Source: Trebonia sp963811335
GTDB taxonomy: Bacteria; Actinomycetota; Actinomycetes; Streptosporangiales; Streptosporangiaceae
Length of the DNA stretch: 64,000 nt
Assembly (NCBI GenBank): GCA_963811335.1
Contig: CAWERB010000032.1
Location: 1-64,000, forward strand
Direction: 5' to 3'
This document shows positions 8,851 through 18,700 of this stretch, piece by piece. How positions within the stretch are numbered: the first letter of the stretch is position 1; each line of letters begins with the position of its first letter. Under the pieces are notes generated by a model that worked only from the letters and a program-made list of their open reading frames with translations, was not told where the DNA came from and searched no databases. The position numbers were made by a program, and so were the translations under genes.

Positions 8851-11605
8851 ATGAGCGCTTCGAACATCGACCAGGGAGAAAGCAGCGGGGTCAGCGACGG
8901 GGCGATGCGCCGGGCGCTCGCCCGGGCCAGGGACGGCAAGCCGCTCGACCAAGCCGAGGCGGAGGTCCTGCTCCACGCGCGCGGTGACGACCTCGGTACG
9001 CTGCTCGGGTACGCGTCCCGGACCAGGGACGCGGGGCTCGCCGCGGCAGGCAGGCCGGGGATCATCACCTACTCGAAGAAGGTGTTCATCCCGCTGACCC
9101 GGCTGTGCCGGGACCGGTGCGGCTACTGCACGTTCGCGACCGTGCCAGGGAAGCTGGACAGCCCCTTCCTCAGCCCGGACGAGGTGCTCGAGATCGCCAG
9201 GCAAGGGGCCGCGCTCGGCTGCAAGGAAGCCCTCTTCACGCTGGGGGACCGGCCCGAGGCCCGGTGGAAGCAGGCCCGCGAATGGCTTGACGCGCACGGC
9301 TACGACGACACGCTCTCGTACGTCCGGGCGATGGCGATCCGCGTCCTTGAGGAGACCGGCCTGCTGCCGCACCTCAACCCTGGCGTCATGACCTGGCAGG
9401 ACTTCCAGCGTCTCAAGCCGGTCGCCCCGTCGATGGGCATGATGCTCGAGACGACGGCGGAGCGCCTGTTCACCGAGAAGGGCGCTCCGCACTTCGGTTC
9501 CCCCGACAAGGACCCCAAGGTCCGCCTCCGGGTCCTGGAAGACGCGGGCCGCAGCAACGTCCCGTTCACCAGCGGCATCCTCATCGGCATCGGCGAGACG
9601 CGGGGCGAGCGCGTCGAGTCGATCTTCGCGCTGCGCAAGGTGTCCCGCGAGTACAACGGCATCCAGGAAGTCATCGTGCAGAACTTCCGCGCCAAGCCGG
9701 ACACCAAGATGCGCGCCGCCCCCGACGCGGAGCTCGCGGACCTCGCCGCCACGATCGCGGTCACCCGCCTCGTCCTCGGGCCCAAGGCCCGCATCCAGGC
9801 GCCACCGAACCTCATCGGAGACGAGCACCAGCTCATCCTGGACGCGGGCATCGACGACTGGGGCGGCGTCTCACCGCTCACCCCGGACCACGTGAACCCC
9901 GAGCGCCCCTGGCCGCAGATCGACGAGCTCGCCGCTATCACTGCCGCCGCGGGCTTCACGCTGCGGGAACGGCTCACCATCTACCCGCCCTACATCCGCG
10001 AGCCGTGGCTCGACCCGCGCGTCGCCGCGCACGTCGCCGCCCTCGCCGACCCGGCCACCGGCCTCGCGGACGAGTCCGCGCGCCCGCAGGGCCGCCCCTG
10101 GCAGGAGCCAGACGGCGGCTGGGGCGCCTCCTCAGGGCGTATCGACCTGCACGTGTCGATCGACACGATCGGCCGTACCGCCGACCGTCGCGACGACTTC
10201 AGCGAGGTCTACGGCGACTGGGATGAAGTATCGGAACGAGCGCGGCTGACTTCGGCAGGCATGCGACTCGCGGGGACGGGCCGGGTGACCGCCGTTCCCC
10301 TTCTGCTGCTGACTTGGGCGAGGCGGACGGGCCTGGTGCCGCCCGCTCCCGTTCTGCTGATGCCGGAGCGGTGCCGGCGGGGACGCGCGCCGGGGCGGGG
10401 GGAGCTGTCGCGCAGGTGCCCGCCGTCGCCCGCCCCGGCGAGATCGCGGCCGCCCTGCGCCAGGCGGAGCGGGATCCCGCCGGCCTCACCGACGACCAGG
10501 CGGTCGCCCTGCTCGCCGCCGATGGCGACGACCTGGACGCCCTGGCGGGGATCGCCGACGGGCTGCGCCGCGAGGTGAACGGCGACGCCGTGACGTTCGT
10601 CGTCACGCGGAACATCAACTTCACCAACGTCTGCTACACCGGCTGCCGGTTCTGCGCGTTCGCGCAGCGCCGCACCGACGCGGACGCCTACACGCTGTCC
10701 CTCGACCAGATCGGTGAGCGCGCGGAGGAGGCCTGGGCCGCGGGCGCGACCGAGGTCTGCATGCAGGGCGGCATCCATCCCGACCTGCCGGGCACGGCCT
10801 ACTTCGACATCGCGGCCGAGGTGAAGCGCCGCACCCCGGACATGCACGTCCACGCGTTCTCCCCGATGGAGGTGATGAACGGCGTCGCCCGTACCGGCCT
10901 GCCGCTGCGCGAGTGGCTGTGCGCGCGCGAGGAGGCCGGCGTGGGCTCGCTGCCCGGCACCGCCGCCGAGATCCTCGACGACGACGTGCGCTGGGTGCTG
11001 ACCAAGGGCAAGCTGCCCGCCAGGGACTGGATCGAGGTCATCACGACCGCGCACGAGCTCGGCTTCCGGACGTCCGCGACGATGATGTACGGGCACGTGG
11101 ACGCCCCGCATCACTGGGTCGGCCACCTGCGGGTGATCAGGGGCATCCAGGAGCAGACCGGCGGGTTCACCGAGTTCGTGCTGCTGCCGTTCGTGCACAC
11201 CAGCGCGCCGATCTACCTGGCCGGCCTGGCCAGGCCTGGCGTCACGCGGCGGGAGAACCGGGCGGTGCACGCGCTGTCCCGCATCATGCTGCACGGGGCG
11301 ATCGACTCGATCCAGTGCTCATGGGTCAAGCTCGGCGACGACCTGTGCCGCGACGTGCTCAGCGGCGGCGTCAACGACCTGGGCGGCACCCTCATGGAGG
11401 AGACGATCAGCCGGATGGCCGGCGCCGACAACGGCTCCTACAAGACGATCACCGACCTGCGCAACATCGTCGCGCCGCTCGGCCGCCCGCTCCGCCAGCG
11501 CACCACCCTGTACGGCACCCCGGCGCGGACCGCATCGCCGCCGCCGAGGCAAGCGACGGCGTTTGCACGTCGGTACGCCAGGGCCTGCCCATCCTCGCCC
11601 GATAG
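8851..11605 (+). CDS. fbiC: FO synthase, fused CofG-CofH (7,8-didemethyl-8-hydroxy-5-deazariboflavin synthase), frameshifted
   Basis: Two radical-SAM domains in tandem as in actinobacterial FbiC. The first (CofG) has LCRDRCGYCTF, the CxxxCxxC cluster motif, plus TLGDRPEARW and DWGGVSPLTPDHVNPERPW. The second (CofH) has NVCYTGCRFCAF, EVCMQGGIHP and MLHGAIDSIQCSWVKLG. Together they make the F420 chromophore FO from tyrosine and a ribityl-uracil. The frame breaks in the variable linker (10240-10420) and again near 11517, seven residues after RQRTT, where the true C-terminus DRIAAAEASDGV... resumes and ends at 11605. Both breaks look like indel errors. Start ATG 8851 is chosen by homology; ATG 8797, with AGGAGG close by, is an in-frame alternative. 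Confidence 0.9.
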
Positions 11606-11617
11606 CCAACCCGCCCG

Positions 11618-12614
11618 CTATTCGCGGAACCTAGCTCTTCGATACAACGAACGGGCCGCCGACTCTATGCGGCTCGGCCATACGCAACCGCCATGCACAG
11701 TGTATGTGGAATTTCCAAATCGCTGCTTATACGAGAAATCGCCGAAACCGAAATCGACGGAAGTCACTCCGCGAATGGCCGCTTCCTCCATGAGTGAATA
11801 CCACTCTATCGTTCCTGGCGAGAAGCGAGAATATTCATTGTTATATGCTATAACCCACGGGGCAAGGATATTGCCGCGCCTAAGACTAAAGACGATCGAG
11901 ATTGGTTCCGTTCCGGCGTAGAGTACACTGGTAAGACCTGAGCAATCTTCGCTATCGCTATCGGCCAGATACCGGAGAAGCGTTTTGATGGATGGCTGCT
12001 CCCACCACCGGCGCACATTATCGAACTGACTGGATTTCCAGTCGAATAGCAATGACAGGTGGGATTGATCTTTGCTGTTCCATTCGAAGGATACTTCACC
12101 GGCCTCACGCTGCGGGCTCGTCGGGAAGTCGCCGCACGCGACACCCCTTTCGCCCCACTTTTCGGCAGGCTTCGCTTGTAGCCCTCGTAGCCGTCGCGCA
12201 GATCAGCGACATGAATCAAGTCTCATGATGGCTGCCTGGGTAACGGTGCGGATCCAGAGAATGAAGTCCTACTGGCGCATGCCGAAAGCGCCATCCATGC
12301 AACCCGATACCGCGAATTACTGGCCTTAGATTGACGGGGTAATCGGATGAAATCAGACCATCAAGGCACGACCGGCGACCGCCGGGCGTGGAGCCCGCTC
12401 CATAGGCAGCTTTCGCATAAGGAATAAACGCGCGTATCGCGCCGTCATCCTCGACGATAGCGACGCGCCCGTGTTTCTCCGAACGACATACGGCACGTAT
12501 GTAAGTCAACGAGAACCATGGGTAGTCCAACAGCGGAGTCGAGGCCTGAAATTTGAGCCACAACTCTTCTTCGCTCGCGCCTAGTTCATCAGGCCGAATT
12601 ACGGTAGTCCTCAT
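11618..12614 (-). CDS. GNAT/FemAB-like acyltransferase (CelD/BioF2-like), frameshifted
   Basis: Three frames together give about 330 residues. The N-terminal part reads LDYPWFSLTYIRAVCRS...VAIVEDDGAIRAFIPYA, the middle IHVADLRDGYEGYKRSLPKSG, and the C-terminal part VRRWWEQPSIKTLLRYLAD...DFGFGDFSYKQRFGN. This pattern fits the GNAT-like family often found in exopolysaccharide and cellulose loci. Frame breaks lie near 12215 and 12115. The gene is much lower in GC than fbiC and fbiB on either side and faces fbiC tail-to-tail, which suggests horizontal gain between two F420 genes. A link to the ACP/ligase/glycan-synthase module at 1-6.7 kb is possible but unproven. The substrate is unknown. Confidence 0.6.
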
Positions 12615-12710
12615 CTTTGGCCTAAGCCCCCATGATTGTAGACAAAACTACGTTGCCGCACGCTAGGACCCAGTGACAGCGACTTAAGGTAATCTGAAGA
12701 TTTGGCGGCG

Positions 12711-14144
12711 CTAGCGGGTCAGGGTAAAGGCGGCCGGGTCGCGCGGGGGACGCGGCGACGCCGGCGCGGCCGGGTGGCCGACGGCGACCGCGCCCATCGG
12801 GAGCCAGCCGTCGGGCAGGCCAAGGGCACCCGCCGTGACGTCCTGGCAGAACAGGGCCGACGAGATCCAGGCCGAACCGAGGTTCTCCACGGCCAGCGCG
12901 ACAAGCAGGTTCTGCACTGCCGCGCCCATCGAGACCACGAACATCTCGCGTTCGGCGCGGGTCCTGCGGGCGTCCGGGTAGCTGTGCATCGCGGAAAGCT
13001 CCAGGCACGGGACGACGATGAGCGGCGCGTCCCGCAGCGGCTCGCCGCGCTTGAGCCTGCGCGCGATCTGCTCCTCGGTGAACCCGTCACCGCGAAGGTC
13101 GGCGACCCACGCGTCCGCCATGGCGTCGAGCAGCGCAAGCCGCGCGGTCAGCGATGACACGACGACGAACCGCCAGGGCTCACTGTGATGCGGTGCCGGG
13201 GCGGTCAGCGCGGCGGCGATCGCCCGCTCGACCGCGGCGGGGTCGACGGGCTGCGCGGTGAACGCGCGGACGGTGCGCCGGGCGGGCAGCACGTCGGCGG
13301 CGCCGAGCCGGAACATGTCCTCGCTCGACGGCCGGACGAGCACCCGGGCTCCGGGGCCGTCGGCGTCGGTGACGAGGTCGGGCAGCCCGCGCACGACCGC
13401 CACGGGCACCTGCAGTGCCTTGCCCTTGACCAGGTCGCCGGCGGCCGCGATCTCGTCCGCGACCGCCGCGACGGTCACGTCGAGCAGGTTGCCCCAGGCG
13501 TCCGCCTCACCCCGGTGGTCGCGCACCGGCAGCATCCCCGCCGCGCCGATCGCGGTGTCGGTCTGCCCCGCCCGCCAGGGGCGGCCGAAGGTGTCCGTGA
13601 CCACGACACCGACCGTCACGCCGAGCCGGGCGCGCAGCCCCTTGCGCAGTCGCCGCGCAGACTCATCCGGGTCTTGCGGCAGCAGCACCACGGTGCCGGG
13701 CGCGGTGTTGGACTCGTCCACCCCGGCGGCGGCCATCACCAGCCCGTGCCTGGTCTGCGCGATCGTCGTCGCGCCCCGCCTGGCCACCACCCGCACCGTT
13801 TCCGCCGCGATCGCGTCATCCCTGGACATCGTGACGACCCGGCCCTCGGCCTTGCTGACCGCCTTCGAGGTGACCACGAGGATGTCACCGTCGAGCAGCC
13901 AGGGGCCGCCGGGGGCGACCGCCGCCTCGGCGATCAGCGCCGCGAGGTCCGCTCCCTGCGTGATCTCCGGTATCCCGGCGATGCCGTGAATGTGCACCGG
14001 GTCGGGTGCCCGGTCCGGTGCTGCGGGGCTGCGGGGGGTCGTCGTCCCCCCGGAAGATGGCCGCGCGCCCGATACGATGGCGGGGCCATCGGGCGCGCCC
14101 CGGGGGGTACGGGGGGTCGTCCCCCCGGAAGATGACCGCGTCAT
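12711..14144 (-). CDS. fbiB: Coenzyme F420:L-glutamate ligase with C-terminal nitroreductase-like domain
   Basis: The N-terminal CofE domain (from about residue 50) shows GIPEITQGADLA, LVVTSKAVSKAEGR and VTDTFGRPWRAGQTD. The C-terminal FMN-binding nitroreductase-like domain has RRTVRAF, PHHSEPWRFV and NLGSAWISS. FbiB adds the poly-glutamate tail to F420-0 and reduces dehydro-F420. ATG 14144 overlaps the fbiA stop (ATGA), favouring coupled translation. However, codons 3-48 are made of the dispersed G-rich palindromic repeat, so the functional start may be the GTG at 13997, just before HIHGIAGIPEI, with the repeat then intergenic. Both starts are in frame. Confidence 0.9.
   Translation of the reverse strand: MTRSSSGGTTPRTPRGAPDGPAIVSGARPSSGGTTTPRSPAAPDRAPDPVHIHGIAGIPEITQGADLAALIAEAAVAPGGPWLLDGDILVVTSKAVSKAEGRVVTMSRDDAIAAETVRVVARRGATTIAQTRHGLVMAAAGVDESNTAPGTVVLLPQDPDESARRLRKGLRARLGVTVGVVVTDTFGRPWRAGQTDTAIGAAGMLPVRDHRGEADAWGNLLDVTVAAVADEIAAAGDLVKGKALQVPVAVVRGLPDLVTDADGPGARVLVRPSSEDMFRLGAADVLPARRTVRAFTAQPVDPAAVERAIAAALTAPAPHHSEPWRFVVVSSLTARLALLDAMADAWVADLRGDGFTEEQIARRLKRGEPLRDAPLIVVPCLELSAMHSYPDARRTRAEREMFVVSMGAAVQNLLVALAVENLGSAWISSALFCQDVTAGALGLPDGWLPMGAVAVGHPAAPASPRPPRDPAAFTLTR
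14021..14140 (+). repeat. G-rich palindromic repeat, copy A (one full unit plus a second core)
   Basis: Full unit at 14064-14140: an inverted arm pair around GCGCCCGAT / ATCGGGCGCGCC, then the core GGGGTACGGGGGGTCGTCC ending CCCCGGAAGATG. A partial core with the same ending lies at 14030-14058. The unit is almost identical to copy B inside glutamate dehydrogenase. It occupies the fbiA/fbiB junction and is open in the fbiB frame. Confidence 0.9.
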
Positions 14145-15112
14145 CGGGTCAGCTCCGTGGCCAGGTCGATCGCCGCCTGGGCGATGGCGGCCGACGACGG
14201 CAGGTCCCGCATGTAGAGCGGCGCGGCGCGCACCGCGATGCCGTCGAGTGCCGGGTCGTCGACGGCGGCCTTGTCCTGCTCGTCCACCAGCCAGCCGTTG
14301 ATCAGGCCGGCCCCGTAATGCGCGGCGACCGCGGCGGCGGACGTCTCCACGCCGATCGCGGCCAGGCACGCGTCGGCCATGCCGCGCACCGGGGCGCCGC
14401 CGATGATCCCTGACACGCCGACCACGGTCTGCGCCGCCACGGCGGCCCGGATGCCGGGGACGGCCAGGATCGGGCCGATGGACACCACCGGGTTGGACGG
14501 CGGGAGGAGGACGAAGTCCGCGTCCCCGATCGCCTCGAGCACGCCGGGCGCGGGAGCGGCGACGTCCGCGCCGACCGGGGTGATCGCCTCCGCGGGTACG
14601 GCAGCGTGCAGCCGGACCCACCACTCCTGGAAGTGGATCGTTTCCCCGACGGGGGAACCAGGCGCACGTTCGGCATCACTCTTGAGCGTGACCTGGGTCT
14701 CCACCCGGTCATCCGACATCGGCAGCAGCCGGACGCCCGGCTGCCAGCGCTCGCACAGGATGCGGGTCACCTCCGACAGCGGCTTGCCCTCGGCGAGCAG
14801 CTGGCTGCGCCGGATGTGCGTGGCGAAGTCGCGGTCGCCGAGGGTAAACCAGGCCGGGGCCGCGCCGTAGGCGGCGAGCTCGTCCCGGACGCTGAAGGTC
14901 TCGTCGGCCCGCCCCCAGCCCTGCTCCTCGTTGCTACCACCGCCGAGCGTGTACATCACCGAGTCCAGGTCGGGGCAGACCCGCAGGCCGAACAGGGTGA
15001 TGTCGTCGCCTGTGTTGCCGATGACGGTGATCTTCGCGTCGGGGGCGGCCGCCAGGAGGCCGCGCAGGAAGCGCGCGGCACCGATCCCGCCGGCCAGCAC
15101 GGTAATCCGCAT
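14141..15112 (-). CDS. fbiA: 2-phospho-L-lactate transferase family (F420 synthesis)
   Basis: 323 residues, the usual CofD/FbiA length. Motifs are LAGGIGAARFLRGL at the N-terminus, GNTGDDITLFGLRVCPDLD, NEEQGWGRADE and LPPSNPVVSIGPIL. The enzyme joins FO to an activated phospholactate- or phosphoenolpyruvate-type guanylate to give F420-0 or dehydro-F420-0. The stop overlaps the fbiB ATG. The gene is divergent from whiB, as the mycobacterial fbiA-fbiB pair is from whiB2. The guanylyltransferase fbiD is not in this window. Confidence 0.95.
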   Translation of the reverse strand: MRITVLAGGIGAARFLRGLLAAAPDAKITVIGNTGDDITLFGLRVCPDLDSVMYTLGGGSNEEQGWGRADETFSVRDELAAYGAAPAWFTLGDRDFATHIRRSQLLAEGKPLSEVTRILCERWQPGVRLLPMSDDRVETQVTLKSDAERAPGSPVGETIHFQEWWVRLHAAVPAEAITPVGADVAAPAPGVLEAIGDADFVLLPPSNPVVSIGPILAVPGIRAAVAAQTVVGVSGIIGGAPVRGMADACLAAIGVETSAAAVAAHYGAGLINGWLVDEQDKAAVDDPALDGIAVRAAPLYMRDLPSSAAIAQAAIDLATELTR

Positions 15113-15356
15113 AGTTGATTATCTCCGGTGGGGGCTACCCGCCGCACCACGGTTCTCGGTACGCACAGTGACGACCGATGTACGCGGCGAAGTTTTTTGG
15201 CAGAACTTACTGCGCATCCCGGACAAGCTGGGGGCCAATACCACCTTCCTCGCTTGACTTAAAGCAAGACACGCGGGTGTAATTTCATTGGTGTGATTCT
15301 CGCCGTCACGGGAAGGGCGATGAGAGTCAAGGGGGCTCCTAGAGGGAGGAGGCGCT

Positions 15357-15632
15357 ATGACTGAGGTCATCGTCCCGCTAACGCAGGTTGAGGTCCGTCC
15401 TGAGGACATGGAAGACCTGGGTTGGCAGGATCGAGCGCTGTGCGCGCAGACGGACCCGGAGGCGTTCTTCCCTGAGAAGGGCGGCTCCACCCGGGAGGCC
15501 AAGCGGGTCTGCCGGAGTTGCGATGTCCGGGCCGAGTGCCTCGAGTACGCGCTTGAGAACGACGAACGGTTTGGCATCTGGGGCGGGCTGTCCGAACGGG
15601 AGCGCCGCCGCATCAAGCGGGAAGTGGTCTAA
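15357..15632 (+). CDS. whiB: WhiB-family iron-sulfur transcriptional regulator (WhiB/WhiB2 type)
   Basis: 91 residues with four cysteines in WhiB order (LCAQTD, VCRSCDVRAEC) that hold a 4Fe-4S cluster, followed by FGIWGGLSERERR, the turn and basic DNA-binding tail. The sequence around DLGWQDRALCAQTDPEAFF closely matches Streptomyces WhiB and mycobacterial WhiB2/WhmD, which act with the principal sigma factor in septation and sporulation. A strong AGGGAGGAGG site lies before ATG 15357. The position beside fbiA and upstream of the manB block also fits WhiB2. The roughly 240-base divergent spacer (15113-15356) is the likely regulatory region for both directions. Confidence 0.95.
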   Translation: MTEVIVPLTQVEVRPEDMEDLGWQDRALCAQTDPEAFFPEKGGSTREAKRVCRSCDVRAECLEYALENDERFGIWGGLSERERRRIKREVV

Positions 15633-15792
15633 CGCTAGCGCTGCGTGATTACGGACATACGGGAGATATGGCCGTAATCCTGCCGCGTGCATGCTCGGGC
15701 TGTATCGTTCACAGGGTCCCTGTGGGGAGGGCTGACCACTCAGGCCTGACCTCGCACGGGATGGCCATCGTCACCGACCTGCGCTGGACCAC

Positions 15793-18700
15793 TTGTCTGC
15801 AAACCCGCAAATCCGGCATGCCGTTACCGCGATCATCGTCTCGCATGACGGTGCTCGCCTGCTGCCCGGCCTCGTCCGAGCGCTCCGCGCGCAGACGTAC
15901 CAAGTCGAGCAGACGGTCGCCGTCGACACCGGAAGCCGGGACCGCAGCGGGGCCGTGCTTGCCGAGCTGATCGGCCACGACGCGGTGTTCGGCATGGACC
16001 GCCTCGCCGGCTACGGCGACGCGATAGCGGTAGCGCTGCGTCACGCCACGCGGCGGCGGTCCGGCATGACCGACCCCAGCCTGGCCCGCGTCGAGTGGAT
16101 CTGGCTGCTGCACGACGACTGCGAGCCCGCACCTGACGCGCTTGAGCAGCTGCTGCGGGCGGCGAGCAAGGACCGCACGGTCGTGGTCCTCGGGCCCAAG
16201 GTGCTCGATGGCCAGGACCGGCGGACCCTCCGCGAGGTTGGCGTGTCCATCGACCGGGCGGGCCGCCGCGTCACCGGGATCGAGCCAGGCGAGATCGACC
16301 AGGGCCAGCACGACCACAAGCGCGCCGTGCTCGCGGTCGGCTCGGCCGGCATGCTCGTCAGGCGCGACGTATGGGACCGGCTGCGCGGGTTCGACCCGCG
16401 CCTGCGGCTGTTCCGCGACGACATCGACTTCTGCTGGCGGGTCCAGGCGGCCGGGGCGCGCGTGCAGGTCGTCACCGACGCCGTGCTCTACCACCACGAG
16501 CTCGCCTGGCGGCGGCGCAGGCCCATCGACGGCGGCAACGCCCGCCGGCTTGACCGGCAGAGCGCGCTGTACGTACTCGCCGCCAACCTTCCGCTGCTCG
16601 CCATGCTCCGGGTGGTCGGCGGCTGCGTCGCCGGGTACCTGGTCCGCGCCGCCTACTTCCTGCTCACCAAGCAGCTTGACCAGGCGGCGGCGTACGCGTT
16701 CTCCGTGCTGTGGCTGTTCGGGCACCCGGTCCGGCTTTTCAAGGCCCGCCGCCGCCGGGCCAGGACCATGGCGGACGGGTATACCGCGGTCCGGCTGTTC
16801 ATCCAGCCCGCGCGCACTCCCTCCAAGATCGCGGAGAGGTTCGCCGGGCTTATTTCGAGCGGGCCGCCGCAGGCCACCGGCGGCCGGCACAAGGCGACCG
16901 CGGAAGAATCAGAAGAGGACGAGCAGTTCGACGACACCCAGTCCGTGATGCGCCGAATCATCGGGCACCCAGGGGTCCAGCTGTTCACCGTGCTGCTGCT
17001 CATCTCCCTGATCGCCGAGCGGAGGCTGCTCGGCACCAGCCCGCTCGGCGGCGGCGCGCTCGTGCCCGCCTGGGGCGGCGCCGCGTCGCTCTGGCAGAAG
17101 TACCTGGCCGGGTTCCACGCGGTGAGCGTGGGCTCCACCGCGTCCGCCCCGCCGTACCTGGCGGTCGTGGCTGGGCTCGCCACCGTCCTCGGCGGCCAGG
17201 CGTGGCTCGCGGTGGACGTGCTGCTGCTCGGCTGCGTGCCGCTGGCCGGCCTGACCGCCTACCTGGCCAGCCGCTGGCTGGTCACCGCTACCCTGGCCCG
17301 GGTGCTGCTCGCGGCGTCGTACGCGCTGCTGCCCGTCGCCACCGGCGCCGTCGCCGCGGGCCGCCTTGGCACGTCGGTCGCGTTCACCCTGCTGCCGCTG
17401 ATCGGACTCAGCGCCGGCCGGATGCTGACCGCCGCGCCGCGGCAGGCCCGCCGTAACGCCTGGGCGACCGGGCTGCTCATTGCCCTTGCGGCCGCGTTCG
17501 CCCCGCTTACCTGGGTGCTCGGCGTGGTGTTCGCGATCGGCGCGCTCGCCGCCAGGCGGTGGCTCGCCGCGGTCGACCCGCTGAACGCGGCCATCGTGGT
17601 CGTCACACCGTTCTTTGTGCTGTTTCCCTGGTCGCTGCACCTGCTGGCCGGCCCGGCCGCCTTCCTGTCAGAAGCCGGCCTGGCGCCGCGAGGTCTGACT
17701 ACGGCGGGACTGAGGCCGGCCGCGCTGCTCGCGCTCAGCCCCGGCGGCCCTGGCCTGCCACCGCTCTGGGTGACCATCGGGCTCGGGCTCGCCCTCGTCG
17801 CGACCGTGCTGCACGGCCGGCGCACCGGGCTTGTCATCGCGGGCTGGAGCGTCGCCGCCGCCGGCCTGCTCACGGCCACGCTGGTCAGCAGGGTCAGCGT
17901 GACATCGCCGGCCTGCGGCCCGGCGTCCGCCGGCTGGCCGGGAGTCGCGGTGGCGCTCGCCGCCGCCGGGCTGCTGCTCGCGTCGGCGCCCGCCGCACAG
18001 CGGCTTGCGGACATCATGACGAACTCTGGCGAGAGCGCGGGCCCCGGCGGGCAGCCCGCCGCCGCGCCGCCCCGGCCCGCGGGGTACGGCCGGCCCGTAC
18101 GGCTGGCCGCCTGCGCCGCGCTCGCCGCCGCGGCAACCGCCCCGCTGCTCGTCGCCGCCTTCTGGGTCAAGGACGGCGTGCAAGGGCCGGTCGGCAGCGT
18201 AAGCGCGCCGGTACTCCCGGCCTTCGTGGCCGCGGCCTCCACCTCGGGCCAGCAGTACCGCACCCTGATCCTGCGGCCAGACCATGGCGACCTGGCGAGC
18301 GGCGGGCTTGACTACATGGTCGTCCGCCAGGGGGACCCGGCCCTGGGTGACCCCGAGCTTGGCACTGACTCGGCCGCGGGAGCGGCACTGAGCCGCCAGA
18401 TCGCGGCGCTCGGCGCCCCGGATGACGCGGACGCGGGCGATCCCGGCATGGTGCTCGGCGAGTTCGGAATCAGGTGGGTCCTGCTGCCCGGCCCGGTCAG
18501 CCCAGTTCTCGCCCAGCGACTCGACGCCGCGGTCGGCCTGGTGGCGCTGAGCAAGGCGCCAACCTACGACCTTTGGCAGGTGACGGGCCCGGTCGCGCGC
18601 GTCCGCGCCGTGGCGGCGGACGGCACCGCGACCGCGCTGTCATCGAGCGCACCCAACGGGGGCGCGATCACCGTACCCGCCAGCGGCGGCACCCTGGTAC

